A DNA stretch of 64,000 nucleotides from Acidovorax sp. Leaf78 (GCF_001422735.1 NZ_LMLZ01000021.1:227-64226), one strand, 5' to 3'. Positions 1 through 8,429 are shown, counted from the stretch's first letter. The notes: generated by a model from the letters alone, not told the origin. Made by a program: numbers and translations.

Positions 1-92
1 TTGGGGCGGAATTCACCCTGCTCGTCGAAGTCGGTGATGGGGAACGACAGCAGGCCGGAGCCCATGATGGATTTGAGTTCTTGCGGGTTCAT
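1..92 (-). CDS. kdgD: 5-dehydro-4-deoxyglucarate dehydratase, N-terminal fragment
   Basis: Only the first 30 or so codons are inside the window; the gene runs off the left edge. The reverse-strand translation begins [18 protein letters not shown] and continues with a TDFDEQG stretch, which I recognise as the conserved N-terminus of 5-dehydro-4-deoxyglucarate (KDG) dehydratase, a DapA-family Schiff-base lyase of glucarate/galactarate catabolism. The start at 92 matches family members; an in-frame ATG two codons upstream, at 98, is possible. It is divergent from the LacI regulator at 558, and the long shared intergenic region carries two dyads, so that regulator probably controls it. The call rests on the N-terminus only, because the catalytic lysine lies outside the window. 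Confidence 0.75.
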   Translation of the reverse strand, partial: MNPQELKSIMGSGLLSFPITDFDEQGEFRP

Positions 93-237
93 GGTCATCC
101 AGTCAGATCGGTGGGTGGGAGATTGCACAAAACAGGCACCAGCGCAGCGTCATGGGCTGCGGCAGAAGTCATACAACTACTTTAGGGCGCCCCAAACGCT
201 CGCGGGAGATGCTCCGGATTTGCATTTTCAAGCCAAA

Positions 238-251
238 TGTTAACGTTAACA
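238..251. promoter_or_regulatory. Perfect LacI-type operator palindrome
   Basis: TGTTAACGTTAACA is a perfect 14-bp palindrome centred on CG, the classic architecture of LacI/GalR family operators. It lies between the divergent dehydratase gene and the LacI-family regulator gene, about 145 bp upstream of the former. This is the best candidate operator for that regulator. Binding is inferred. Confidence 0.7.
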
Positions 252-263
252 AAATCATTCGGC

Positions 264-282
264 ACTAAGGTTAACCCTTAGT
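264..282. promoter_or_regulatory. Second dyad in the kdgD-lacI intergenic region
   Basis: ACTAAGG and CCTTAGT form perfect 7-bp inverted arms around TTAAC, 12 bp from the LacI-type palindrome. The centre also contains GTTAAC, which occurs in that palindrome too. It may be an auxiliary operator or the site of a second regulator. Confidence 0.45.
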
Positions 283-329
283 CATGGGATCTCTATGGAG
301 ATACTCCGAGATATTTTCAAAAGATGCTT

Positions 330-388
330 TGCTATATTTTTTATAGCTTCCAGCGCTTTACCATCAAGCGGTAGCAGCCATTTTTATT
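330..388. repeat. Dispersed intergenic repeat, copy 1
   Basis: The segment contains GCTATATTTTTTATAGC, then CAGCGCTTTACCATCAAGCG and a T-rich tail. The order ATAGC, CGCTT-Ac, TCAAGCGG, then GCC followed by Ts recurs at about 38203-38257 and in decayed form at about 48131-48182. It is therefore a dispersed non-coding element. It sits in the leader of the LacI gene. Confidence 0.6.
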
Positions 389-557
389 CAAACTTGCAGC
401 CAGTCAGGCAGTGGAAATCGCCTGGAGGAATGCTTTCTGGACGTTGACCTTCACAGCGGCAGCTACGCCGGCAAATGCCACACTGAGCCGCACCACACTC
501 GCCGCCGACCCAGTCCTCGAGGCAATTTTCCACACTGCTTGTCGATAGACTCCGCCC

Positions 558-1595
558 ATGCAAGCCCCCTCCACTCCCTCCACAGCATCCCCCGCACCGC
601 GCGACCGCCCTGCGGTCACGCTGCGGGAGGTGGCCGAGCGCGCAGGGGTGTCGATGATCACCGTCTCGCGCGCCATCAACACGCCGCACCAGGTATCGGA
701 GCGCACGCGTTTGCGCGTGCAGGAGGCCGTCTCCAACATGGGCTACGTGCCCAACCTCGTCGCGGGCGGCTTACGCTCGGCGCGCAGCCACGTGGTCACC
801 GCGCTGGTGCCCACCCTCACCGGGCCCCTGTTCGGCGAGATGGTGCAGGCGCTGACCGATACGCTGGAAGTGCGCGGCTTTCAGGTGATGGTGGGCCAGG
901 TCGGCTATGCGCACTCGCGCGAGGATGAGCTGCTGCGCGCCATCGTGGGCCGGCGCCCGGATGGCATCGTGGTCACGGGCGTCATGCATTCGCCCGAGGG
1001 GCGCCGCATGCTCATGGCATCGGGCATCCCCATCGTGGAAACCTGGGACTTCACCGACACCCCTATCGACATGCTGGTGGGCCTGCGGCACGAAGCACTG
1101 GGCGCCGCCGTGTGCGAACACCTGTTTGCCAAGGGCCGGCGGCGCCTGGCGCTGCTCAGCGGTGGTGACGAACGCGCCGCCCGCCGCGCCCGCGGGTTCC
1201 AGGCCGCGGCCCTGCGCCTGGGCCTGCGCGAGCCGGCGGTGCGGCTGGGCAAATCCCCCACCACGCACGCCGACGGCCGTGACGGCCTGGCCGCACTGCT
1301 GGCCGATGCGCCGGACATCGACGCGGTGTTCTGCAGCTCCGACATGCTGGCACTGGGCGTGTTGACCGAGGCACGCGTGCGCGGCATTGCCGTGCCCGGG
1401 CCGCTGGCGGTGGTGGGGTTTGGCGATATCGACTTCGCGCAGACGGTGAGCCCCAGCCTGACCACCGTGCGTATCGACGGCACGCGCATGGGGCAGATGG
1501 CGGCCCAACTGATCGCCGACCGTGCCGACGGTAAGTCCGTAGCGGAGCCGGTGGTGGACATCGGCTTTTCCATCGTGGAGCGGGAAAGCGCATAG
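558..1595 (+). CDS. LacI/GntR-type transcriptional regulator
   Basis: The 345-residue protein has the usual LacI/GalR length. An N-terminal helix-turn-helix (about residues 20-70, with LREVAERAGVSMITVSRAIN and the hinge region ending VAGGLRSARS) precedes a periplasmic-binding-protein-like sensor (about 75-340; VTALVPTLTGPLFGEM, DAVFCSSDMLALGVL). Sequence flavour is closest to gluconate-type GntR members, so the effector is probably a sugar acid. It is transcribed away from the KDG dehydratase gene, and a perfect LacI operator palindrome lies between them, which points to local control of glucarate/galactarate catabolism plus autoregulation. The start is the ATG at 558; the ribosome binding site is weak. 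The effector is not determined by the sequence. Confidence 0.88.
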   Translation: MQAPSTPSTASPAPRDRPAVTLREVAERAGVSMITVSRAINTPHQVSERTRLRVQEAVSNMGYVPNLVAGGLRSARSHVVTALVPTLTGPLFGEMVQALTDTLEVRGFQVMVGQVGYAHSREDELLRAIVGRRPDGIVVTGVMHSPEGRRMLMASGIPIVETWDFTDTPIDMLVGLRHEALGAAVCEHLFAKGRRRLALLSGGDERAARRARGFQAAALRLGLREPAVRLGKSPTTHADGRDGLAALLADAPDIDAVFCSSDMLALGVLTEARVRGIAVPGPLAVVGFGDIDFAQTVSPSLTTVRIDGTRMGQMAAQLIADRADGKSVAEPVVDIGFSIVERESA

Positions 1596-1630
1596 CCTCA
1601 CCCGCCCAGGCGCCACATGCAATTTGTGGT

Positions 1631-1642
1631 GTATTGTATTGA
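1631..1642. promoter_or_regulatory. Candidate autoregulatory operator word GTATTGTATTGA
   Basis: The 12-mer GTATTGTATTGA ends five bases before the preferred ATG (1647) of the GntR-type gene. The identical word occurs at 4174-4185, upstream of the divergently transcribed lyase and porin genes. A word this A/T-rich repeated at two promoters of one gene neighbourhood suggests the operator of the local regulator. Confidence 0.5.
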
Positions 1643-1646
1643 CATC

Positions 1647-2777
1647 ATGCGCAGCACCGCCAGCTCTCCGCCGGACCTCGACCAGTTCCTCGACCACTTG
1701 GCCCACAAGGCCCAACCCGGCGAGCGCCTGCCCACCATCCGCGAGCTGATGAAGCGCTTCGGCGCCTCGCAGATGCTGGTGCAGCGCGCTTTTCAGGGAC
1801 TCAAGGACCGGGGCCTGATCGACTCGCAGGTAGGGCGTGGCACCTACTTTCGGGGCACCGGCGCACACCGTGCCGCAGCAGCGCCGGCTGACGGCGAGCG
1901 CCCCCGGGCGCCTGAGGCCGGCACCGCCCTCCCCGCCGTGAAATCGGTGCTGCTGCTGCGCCGCTCCATCAGCATTGCGCGCGGCCGGGTACTGGTGGAA
2001 GGGCTGCAGCGCCGCCTGGCGGCCGAAGGACACCGGGTGCTGGAGCTGTCGTACAACGACCCGGACCATGCACTCACCGTGCTCAAGGGCCTGCCGCGCT
2101 TCGATGCCTGCGTGGTGCAGTCCACCTTCAAGGCCATTCCCATTGCCCTGCTGGCCGCGCTGCGCGACAAGTGCGAGGTGCTGGCCGTTGACGGCGCAGC
2201 CCTGGTGGGTGCCGACGTGGAGGCCGTCGGCACCGAATGGGGCGAACCGCTGGCCGCCGCCATCGAGCAGCTGGTGCAGCAAGGGCACCGGCGCATTGCC
2301 TATGCCACGACGGCCCACCCCTATCTGGCCACGCAGCTCGGGCGGCGCCGCTTTGCCAGCCTGCAGCACTCCCTGCCCGGCGTGGAGTTGATCGAGATCA
2401 CCCAGGACCAGCTCCCACACGAGGACTACGCCACACGGCTGGTGCAGCAGCTGCAGGCCAGCGCCGATGCCGCTGGCGCCCTGCCCTTCACCGCGCTGGT
2501 GGCCTGGGGCATCGAGGACGGCGCCCTGTTTCAGCGCCTGCTGGCCCATGCCGGCATCGCCGTGCCCGCGCAGCTGAGCGTGGTGCTGCTGGGGCGCACC
2601 GACCTGGCCAACGAGCATGCCGATTTCTTCGACGTGGTGGGCTGCAGCGTGGCCGATCAGGTGGAGGCCCTGCACGGCGCCATTACCGCGCGCTGGGCGG
2701 ATGCCGGCAGGCCCTACGGCATCCACCTCACGCCCGTGGTGCGGCGCGCGGGCGCATCGGTGGCCGCGCTAGCCTGA
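1647..2777 (+). CDS. GntR-type DNA-binding domain fused to LacI-like sensor domain
   Basis: The protein is 376 residues from the ATG at 1647; an upstream in-frame ATG at 1617 would place the candidate operator inside the gene. An N-terminal GntR winged helix (about residues 10-75: PGERLPTIRELMKRFGASQM, then LIDSQVGRGTYF) is followed by an alanine/proline linker and a LacI/periplasmic-binding-protein-like ligand domain (about 105-375; LVAWGIEDGALFQRLLAHAG, LSVVLLGRTDLANE). This GntR-plus-LacI-sensor architecture is known but less common than FCD or UTRA partners. Its 3' end overlaps the convergent lyase gene by 9 bp. The shared words at 1631 and around 4160-4285 suggest it controls itself, the lyase and the porin-Bug operon. 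Confidence 0.85.
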   Translation: MRSTASSPPDLDQFLDHLAHKAQPGERLPTIRELMKRFGASQMLVQRAFQGLKDRGLIDSQVGRGTYFRGTGAHRAAAAPADGERPRAPEAGTALPAVKSVLLLRRSISIARGRVLVEGLQRRLAAEGHRVLELSYNDPDHALTVLKGLPRFDACVVQSTFKAIPIALLAALRDKCEVLAVDGAALVGADVEAVGTEWGEPLAAAIEQLVQQGHRRIAYATTAHPYLATQLGRRRFASLQHSLPGVELIEITQDQLPHEDYATRLVQQLQASADAAGALPFTALVAWGIEDGALFQRLLAHAGIAVPAQLSVVLLGRTDLANEHADFFDVVGCSVADQVEALHGAITARWADAGRPYGIHLTPVVRRAGASVAALA

Positions 2778-4127
2778 GCAGCCGGGCGCCACACGCGCCA
2801 CGGTCTGCACCGTGAGCGCAGCCGACTCGCCCACATAGGTCTTCGCATCCAGCGCCCGCAGCAGGTCGGCCGGCAGCGCACCGCCGTCAAACGGTGGCAG
2901 CGCACGGATCGCCTCCACAAAGGGCACGCCGTCGGACTGCGCGCGCTGCGCTGCCGCGTACAGCAGGCGGTGTGCCTCGTGCCGGCCCATGCGCTGGGTC
3001 AGTCGCATCATCACGGCCTCCGACGCGATCAGGCCCTGCGTCAGCCCCAGGTTGCGCGCCATCGCCTCTTCGTCCACGACCAGGCCGCGGGCCAGGCGTG
3101 CCAGCGTTTCCGTGACCGAGGCGGCGATGATGGCGATCTCGGGCAGCAGGGCGTCGGCCACGTTGGTAGCGGATGAATCGCCCTCGTCCATGCGCACCAT
3201 CGTGTCCTGCGCGGCCTGCACGCGGGTGCGCAGCATGCGTGCCAGGCTCACCAGCAGCAGCGCGGTGGAGGGGTTGCGCTTTTGCGCCATGGTCGAGCTG
3301 CCCACCTTGCCCAGGTGGAAGGCCTCGGCCACCTCGCCGATCTCGGTGCGCTGCAAAAAGACGACGTCCTGCGCAATCTTCTGCGCCGTGCCGGCGAGCA
3401 AGCCCAGTGCAGCCAGGTAATCACCCGCCCGGTCGAAGGACGACCGCAGCGGCAGCGGCGCTGCCAGCAACCCCAGTTGCGCGGCCAGCCGTGCCTGGAC
3501 CGCCGGCCCCAGCGGCCCGGTGGCGGCAAAGGTGCCGATGGCGCCGCCCATGCTGGCCGGGAAGGACGTGGCCAGCCGCTCAGCCAGGCGCTGGCGGCTG
3601 CGGTCGAGCTCGTCCACCCAGCCCGCGAGCTTGAAGCCCAGCGTCATGGGCAGCGCATGCTGACCATGTGTGCGCCCTGCCATGGGCGTGGCCTGGTGCG
3701 TCAGGGCCAGCGTGGCCAGCGCATCGATGGCGCCATCCAGGTGCCCCGCCAGCAGCGCGTGCGTGCGCTGCATCTGCAACGCGCTGGCGGTGTCGAAGAT
3801 GTTCTGCGTGGTCGCACCCCAGTGGATGTAGCCGGCCGCCGGCTCGCCGCACAACTGCTCGAAGCGGTGCAGCACCGGGACCAGCGGGTGCTGGGCAAAA
3901 GCGATGGCCTGGGCCAGCTGCGGCAGGTCGAACATCTCGGCACGCGCGTTCGCGGCAATCACGGGCGCCGCCTCGGGCGGGATCACGCCCAGCTCGGCCT
4001 GCGCGCGGGCCAGCGCGGCCTCCACGTCCAGCCAGGCTTGCAGGGTGGCGCCATCGCTCCAAAAGGCCTTGGCCTCGGCACTGAACCAGTGGCCCGTGAT
4101 GAAGGATTCGAACATTCCGACCGCCAT
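2769..4127 (-). CDS. Class II lyase, 3-carboxymuconate cycloisomerase/adenylosuccinate lyase type
   Basis: The protein is 452 residues from the ATG at 4127, which has GGAG about 6 bp upstream; an ATG at 4142 is an alternative. Fumarase/aspartase-superfamily landmarks are in order: WGATTQNIFDT, GRTHGQHALPMT and the signature GSSTMAQKRNPS. The sequence resembles PcaB-like (3-carboxy-cis,cis-muconate cycloisomerase) more than PurB. There are no other protocatechuate genes nearby, and the neighbours are a porin and a Bug binding protein, so the substrate may be another carboxylic acid. It is divergent from the porin across a region with candidate operators for the GntR-type regulator. The family is secure; the substrate is not known. 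Confidence 0.85.
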   Translation of the reverse strand: MAVGMFESFITGHWFSAEAKAFWSDGATLQAWLDVEAALARAQAELGVIPPEAAPVIAANARAEMFDLPQLAQAIAFAQHPLVPVLHRFEQLCGEPAAGYIHWGATTQNIFDTASALQMQRTHALLAGHLDGAIDALATLALTHQATPMAGRTHGQHALPMTLGFKLAGWVDELDRSRQRLAERLATSFPASMGGAIGTFAATGPLGPAVQARLAAQLGLLAAPLPLRSSFDRAGDYLAALGLLAGTAQKIAQDVVFLQRTEIGEVAEAFHLGKVGSSTMAQKRNPSTALLLVSLARMLRTRVQAAQDTMVRMDEGDSSATNVADALLPEIAIIAASVTETLARLARGLVVDEEAMARNLGLTQGLIASEAVMMRLTQRMGRHEAHRLLYAAAQRAQSDGVPFVEAIRALPPFDGGALPADLLRALDAKTYVGESAALTVQTVARVAPGCSG

Positions 4128-4161
4128 GTGTGCTCCGTTCATACAACCTAGGGTATGTCCC

Positions 4162-4185
4162 TGTATTGCACTTGTATTGTATTGA
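4162..4185. promoter_or_regulatory. Tandem TGTATTG words upstream of the lyase
   Basis: TGTATTG at 4162-4168 and the word GTATTGTATTGA at 4174-4185 lie just upstream of the lyase start. The second is identical to 1631-1642 before the GntR-type regulator gene. Candidate binding site for that regulator. Confidence 0.5.
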
Positions 4186-4252
4186 TTTGATTAGAAAAAT
4201 CTGAATAAATTCAGCATCGAATGGCACCAGGTACGTCTTCGATTGAGCTGCA

Positions 4253-4285
4253 TTGTATTGCATTGCAAAAAATCAATACATACAA
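4253..4285. promoter_or_regulatory. Inverted TTGTATTG / CAATACAT pair upstream of the porin
   Basis: TTGTATTG (4253-4260) faces CAATACAT (4274-4281, continuing ACAA), giving a dyad of the same TGTATTG word seen near 1631 and 4162. It is about 45-75 bp upstream of the porin start codon, in promoter position. Confidence 0.5.
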
Positions 4286-4328
4286 TTTGCCTGTCAGCTA
4301 CAAACCCCATCCCATCGGAGACAAGTCC

Positions 4329-5357
4329 ATGACAAGGTATTCCCCGGCAGGTGCTCCCGCCTGCTCCACCCCTCTCGCGCTGTTGCTGGCCTGCGCCGGC
4401 CTTGGTGCCTGCGGTGCAGCGCAGGCACAGTCTTCGCTCACCATCTACGGCATCGTCGACCAGGGTCTGGCCCGCGCCAACGGCGGCACCACGCCGGGCG
4501 CGCTGCTGCCCGGCCGCGGCGTGACGCCCCTGGTTTGGACGCTCAAGGCCGGCAACACCTCGCGCCTGGGCTTTGCGGCGCGCGAGGACCTGGGTGGCGG
4601 CCTGTACTCACGCTTTCAGCTGGAGCACCGCTTTGCCGCCGACACCGGCGCGCCCAGCAACCCCAATGTGTTCTGGCTGGGCCGCTCGGTGGTGGCCGTG
4701 GGCAGCAAGGATTGGGGCGAGGTGTATGCGGGCCGCGAATACTCGGCCGCTTACACCGTGGCGCTGAACGCCGACCCCACCTACTGGAGCTACGTAAGCC
4801 AGCTCGGCTCGGCCTACACCTATGCCAACTACACGCCGGTGGCCGCCACGGTGGAGGCCTCCAACATCCGCTGGGCCAACACGGTCGGCTACAAGTCGCC
4901 CACCATTGCGGGCGTCAGCGCAGAGGTTGCCGCAGCCCTGGGAGAGGGCACGCGCAGCAATGCCACCTCGGGCAACCTGCAGTACAAGAACGGCCCGGTG
5001 TGGCTGGGCGCCGCATTTGACCGGCTCGATGCCAGCACCCACTTGGCACTGGTGGCGGGCGGATACGATTTCGGCGTGGTGCAGGCCAAGGCCAGCGTCA
5101 GCCGCGCCAAGGGCGGTCTCAACGGCGATGCCACTGCCTACAGCGTCTCGGCCCTGGTGCCACTGAGCTTTGGCCGCACCTACGTGATGTACGGAAAGCT
5201 CAACCCAGCGACGAACCTCGATTCGCAGATGATCGGCGTGGGCCTGCAGTACGACCTGAGCAAGCGCACTTTGCTCTACACCAACCTGGGTACCGCCAAG
5301 CGCGACGGGCTCACACGCACCACGGCGATCGATTTCGGCGTGAAGCACACATTCTGA
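4329..5357 (+). CDS. Outer-membrane general porin
   Basis: The protein is 342 residues from the ATG at 4329, which has GGAG at good spacing; the longer open frame upstream is not convincing. A signal peptide of about 30 residues ends in AAQAQ. The mature protein begins SSLTIYGIVDQGLA, the typical first beta-strand of the betaproteobacterial porin (Porin_4/OmpC-like) family. The C-terminus is DFGVKHTF, with the terminal aromatic residue needed for outer-membrane assembly. It is followed after 14 bp by the Bug protein gene, so the two are probably co-transcribed for uptake of one solute. The candidate GntR-type operators upstream suggest regulation by the 1647 regulator. Confidence 0.92.
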   Translation: MTRYSPAGAPACSTPLALLLACAGLGACGAAQAQSSLTIYGIVDQGLARANGGTTPGALLPGRGVTPLVWTLKAGNTSRLGFAAREDLGGGLYSRFQLEHRFAADTGAPSNPNVFWLGRSVVAVGSKDWGEVYAGREYSAAYTVALNADPTYWSYVSQLGSAYTYANYTPVAATVEASNIRWANTVGYKSPTIAGVSAEVAAALGEGTRSNATSGNLQYKNGPVWLGAAFDRLDASTHLALVAGGYDFGVVQAKASVSRAKGGLNGDATAYSVSALVPLSFGRTYVMYGKLNPATNLDSQMIGVGLQYDLSKRTLLYTNLGTAKRDGLTRTTAIDFGVKHTF

Positions 5358-5371
5358 ACAGGAGGCATGCC

Positions 5372-6352
5372 ATGCAACGCAGAGAACTCCTGAATCAAGC
5401 TGCCGCCATCGCAGCAGGCGCACTGGCACCCAGCCTAGCGGCCCACGCCCAGAGCGACAGCAAACCCATCTCGCTCATCGTGGGTTACTCGGCCGGCGGC
5501 AGCGCCGACCTGGTGGCGCGCGTCGTGGGCACAGAGCTGGGCAAGCGCCTCTCACGCACCGTCATCGTCGAGAACGTGGCCGGCGCCAGCGGCATGCTGG
5601 CCGCTCAACGCGTGCTCAACGGGCCCACCGACGGCAGTCTGCTTTACATGGGCGGCACCGACACGGTCGTGGTGCCCATGGTCAACGCCAAGGTTAAGCT
5701 CGACTGGGAGAACGACCTGGTGCCCGTGGGCCGCATGAGCACGGTGCCCATGATCTTCGCGGTGCCCAAGGCGGCCCCCTACGCCAGCCTGGCCGACCTG
5801 GTGGCGGCACTGCGCAAGGGTGGCAAGGACAGCATCAACTTTGCCACGCCGGGCATCGGCACCATGCAGCACCTGTACGGCGCGCTCATCAACAAACAGG
5901 CCAAGGTCGCCATGCTGCACGTGCCCTACCGCGGCGGCACGCACATCACCAACGACCTGGTGGGCGGCCAGGTAGACAGCGCCATGCTGGTGCTCTCCAC
6001 CGCGATGCCATTCCTCAAGGACGGCAAGATCAAGGCCCTGTCGGTCTCCGACACCGTGCGCGTACCCCAGCTTCCCGACGTCAAGCGCATCGGTGAGGAA
6101 GACGGCTTCGCCGGTATGGCTTTGCCGCTGTGGCAGGGCCTGTTCCTCAAGGCTGGCACACCCGCCACCACCGTGGCCGCGTACGACAAGGCCCTGAAGG
6201 AGACGCTGGCCCAGCCCGAGCTGCGCCAAAAACTGCTGGACGCAGGCATCACAGTGGCACCCATGGGCGGGCCCGAGTTCAAGGCCTTCATCAAGCCCCA
6301 GGCTGCGCTGTACCGCGACATCGTGACCAACTCCAAAATCACGATGGAGTGA
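5372..6352 (+). CDS. TctC/Bug-family tripartite tricarboxylate-type binding protein
   Basis: The 326-residue protein has an N-terminal export signal (QRRELLNQAAAIAAGALAPS, ending AAHAQ; the arginine pair could indicate Tat export). Bug-family landmarks follow: PISLIVGYSAGGSADLVAR, VENVAGASGMLAAQ and LHVPYRGGTHITNDLVGGQ. Such periplasmic proteins bind carboxylates and serve TctAB membrane components, none of which is in the window. GGAGG lies 7 bp before the ATG, and the gene is 14 bp behind the porin. The ligand is probably the substrate of the divergent lyase, an inference from context. Confidence 0.9.
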   Translation: MQRRELLNQAAAIAAGALAPSLAAHAQSDSKPISLIVGYSAGGSADLVARVVGTELGKRLSRTVIVENVAGASGMLAAQRVLNGPTDGSLLYMGGTDTVVVPMVNAKVKLDWENDLVPVGRMSTVPMIFAVPKAAPYASLADLVAALRKGGKDSINFATPGIGTMQHLYGALINKQAKVAMLHVPYRGGTHITNDLVGGQVDSAMLVLSTAMPFLKDGKIKALSVSDTVRVPQLPDVKRIGEEDGFAGMALPLWQGLFLKAGTPATTVAAYDKALKETLAQPELRQKLLDAGITVAPMGGPEFKAFIKPQAALYRDIVTNSKITME

Positions 6353-6655
6353 CGGCAGACAGCAAGGCCGCCGACTGTTTGCGCAAGGCACCGCACCCTC
6401 CTGGTGGCGCTGGCGGTGCCTCCTTCGCCATGGCGGGTGGGACGACGGGGCGGACTCAGTTGCGCACCGCGCCCGCCAGTTTTTTCACCACCGGCGCCAT
6501 AGGCTCTTGTATATCGGTCACTGCGCTTGGCGCAGCCGAATGCGGTGACAAGGCCTGGTGCGTGCCGTCGAAGCGGCACGCTGATGCTAAAGGCACAACG
6601 CCCGGTCACATTACCCGTCCAACACCGAGCGGCCGTGGTTTTGGCGCGCAGCGCC
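6353..6655. other. Intergenic region, nothing recognised
   Basis: About 300 bases between the convergent Bug gene and ispF. Open frames here are extensions of shadows from neighbouring genes, and no terminator with a T-run was seen. Confidence 0.5.
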
Positions 6656-7135
6656 TCAGGCTTTGTAGATCAGCGCTGCGGCCCGCGCCTCCATCGCCAG
6701 CCCCTGCCCCACGGGCCCCAGGCGTTCGGCGGTCTTGGCCTTCACATTCACCTGGCCCGGTTCGATGGCCAGCGCCTTGGCAATGCATTCGCGCATGCCG
6801 GGAATGTGCGCAGCCAGGCGCGGGGCCTGGGCCACCACGGTGCTGTCCACATTGCCGATGCTGTAGCCCGCGGCGCGCACGCGGCGCGCGGCTTCCGCCA
6901 GCAGCACGGCAGAGTCTGCCCCGCGAAACTGCGCGTCCGTGTCCGGGAAATGGGTGCCGATGTCGCCCAGGCCCGCCGCGCCCAGAATGGCGTCGGTAAT
7001 CGCATGCAGCAACACGTCGGCATCCGAATGGCCCAGCAGACCCATGGTGTGCGGAATGGTCACCCCGCCGATCACCAGCGCGCGGCCTGGCACCAGCGCA
7101 TGCACGTCCCAACCTTCTCCAATCCTGAAATTCAT
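6656..7135 (-). CDS. ispF: 2-C-methyl-D-erythritol 2,4-cyclodiphosphate synthase
   Basis: The 159-residue protein matches the usual IspF length. It forms MEcPP from CDP-ME 2-phosphate in the non-mevalonate isoprenoid pathway, as a cytoplasmic trimer. Metal ligands are visible as DVH (Asp10, His12) and His44 in [15 protein letters not shown]. Further family blocks are [24 protein letters not shown] and [16 protein letters not shown]. It follows ispD in the same direction after 182 bp, the usual betaproteobacterial order. Confidence 0.97.
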   Translation of the reverse strand: MNFRIGEGWDVHALVPGRALVIGGVTIPHTMGLLGHSDADVLLHAITDAILGAAGLGDIGTHFPDTDAQFRGADSAVLLAEAARRVRAAGYSIGNVDSTVVAQAPRLAAHIPGMRECIAKALAIEPGQVNVKAKTAERLGPVGQGLAMEARAAALIYKA

Positions 7136-7317
7136 GTGTGCCTTTTGTTAGCGACTTACCCAGCTCTTACGGCGTCGTTGCCCCGCCGTGCCGTACGTGC
7201 GTACTGCCTGCGGCCAAGCGCGTCGCAAGAACCGAAGGGCTGAGCTGGTGAGCCGCTCCTGTTCCGCTGCGTTGATAAATCCGTGTCTCGCACCAACGAA
7301 TTCGCGGGCGATGTGCT

Positions 7318-8226
7318 TCAAAAAATAGTCTTGCGCCCCGTCTCGGTGGCGCCCTGCCCGCGCTCGCCGCCAAAGCGTGCCAGCGTGGTGCCGTGGCCGC
7401 GCTGGGCCAGCACGGCCTCTGCCAGTGCAAAGTCGTCAGGGTAGGTCACCTTGAAGTTCTGCGCGCCGCCGGGCACCAGGCGCGGGTGCAGGCCCATGGC
7501 CTCCATGGCGCTGGCTTCATCCGTCACGTTGGTGCCCACCTTGGCCAGGGCATCCTGCAGCGGGCCGATGCGAAACATCTGCGGCGTCTGCGCCAGCCAC
7601 TTGTTGCTGCGGTCCACCGTGGAGGACACGCGCACGCCGCCCGGGCCGTCGGTCGATGTCTTGAGCGTGTCGGCCAATTGGTGCGCCAGCAGGCCGCCCA
7701 CGCTGTCTTGCGCGCAGACGTCGATGAGCCGGTCGATCTGCTCGGCCGTGACCAGGCAGCGCGCTGCATCGTGCACCAGCACCCAGTCGTCGGGCTGGGC
7801 GCCCCGTGCCTGCAGCGCTGTCAGCCCGCCCTGCACCGTGGCGGCGCGCGTGGGGCCGCCACAGTCGACCACAAAGAACGATGGATGCCCATGGGCCTCC
7901 AGAAAATGATCCCCAGGCGCCACGGCCACCAAGGTGCCGGCCAACCGGCCCACACCCGCAAATGCCGCCAGTGTGTGCATCACCATGGGGTAGCCCGCCA
8001 CCAAGTGGTATTGCTTGGGCAGGGGTGGTGGCGCTGCGGCATCGCCCGCCGCCGCAGCCAGCGCGCCGAAGGCCGACACGGTGGAGCCAGCCGGTGCGGC
8101 AGGCGGAGCCGCCACCGCGCGTGACCCGGTCCCCGCGCAAGGCACCAGCGCCCAGAAGCGCCCTGGCGCCACCTGAGGGGCGTGGGACGTGGCGAGCGAG
8201 GATTGCAGCAGCGGGTCGATGGTCAT
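7318..8226 (-). CDS. ispD: 2-C-methyl-D-erythritol 4-phosphate cytidylyltransferase with Ala/Pro-rich insertion
   Basis: This enzyme makes CDP-ME from MEP and CTP. The nucleotide loop PCAGTGSR (residues 29-36) and the PKQY motif (70-73), normally about five residues apart, are separated here by roughly 30 extra residues rich in Ala, Pro and Gly. With a C-terminal tail of about 25 residues after LAEAVLAQR the protein reaches 302 residues, against about 230 usually. Catalytic-region motifs persist: VLVHDAARCLV, LADTLK and TPQMFR, then TDEASAMEAMG. It is upstream of ispF and divergent from mfd. Function is very likely retained because ispD is essential in organisms using this pathway. Confidence 0.93.
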   Translation of the reverse strand: MTIDPLLQSSLATSHAPQVAPGRFWALVPCAGTGSRAVAAPPAAPAGSTVSAFGALAAAAGDAAAPPPLPKQYHLVAGYPMVMHTLAAFAGVGRLAGTLVAVAPGDHFLEAHGHPSFFVVDCGGPTRAATVQGGLTALQARGAQPDDWVLVHDAARCLVTAEQIDRLIDVCAQDSVGGLLAHQLADTLKTSTDGPGGVRVSSTVDRSNKWLAQTPQMFRIGPLQDALAKVGTNVTDEASAMEAMGLHPRLVPGGAQNFKVTYPDDFALAEAVLAQRGHGTTLARFGGERGQGATETGRKTIF

Positions 8227-8429
8227 GAGGGGGCCATTTTAGGAGGGGCGGGATGGTGCCCCGTCCACTGCGCCCTCAGCGTTGTCGCGGGCGGCGGCAG
8301 GCGAGGGCGTGCGCGGGCCCGGCAGAGTTCATGCGCAGGTTCTAGAATGCTCCGTTGCCCCCGAAACAGCCCGTGCGCTTTCTGCGCCCAACGGGTGCGG
8401 CGGGCCCACCGACGACACGTACCGTCCGC

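Noticed and set aside
1617..1646. Earlier start codon for the GntR-type regulator
   Set aside because: It would place the candidate operator word inside the coding region and adds residues not typical of GntR N-termini; the ATG at 1647 fits better.
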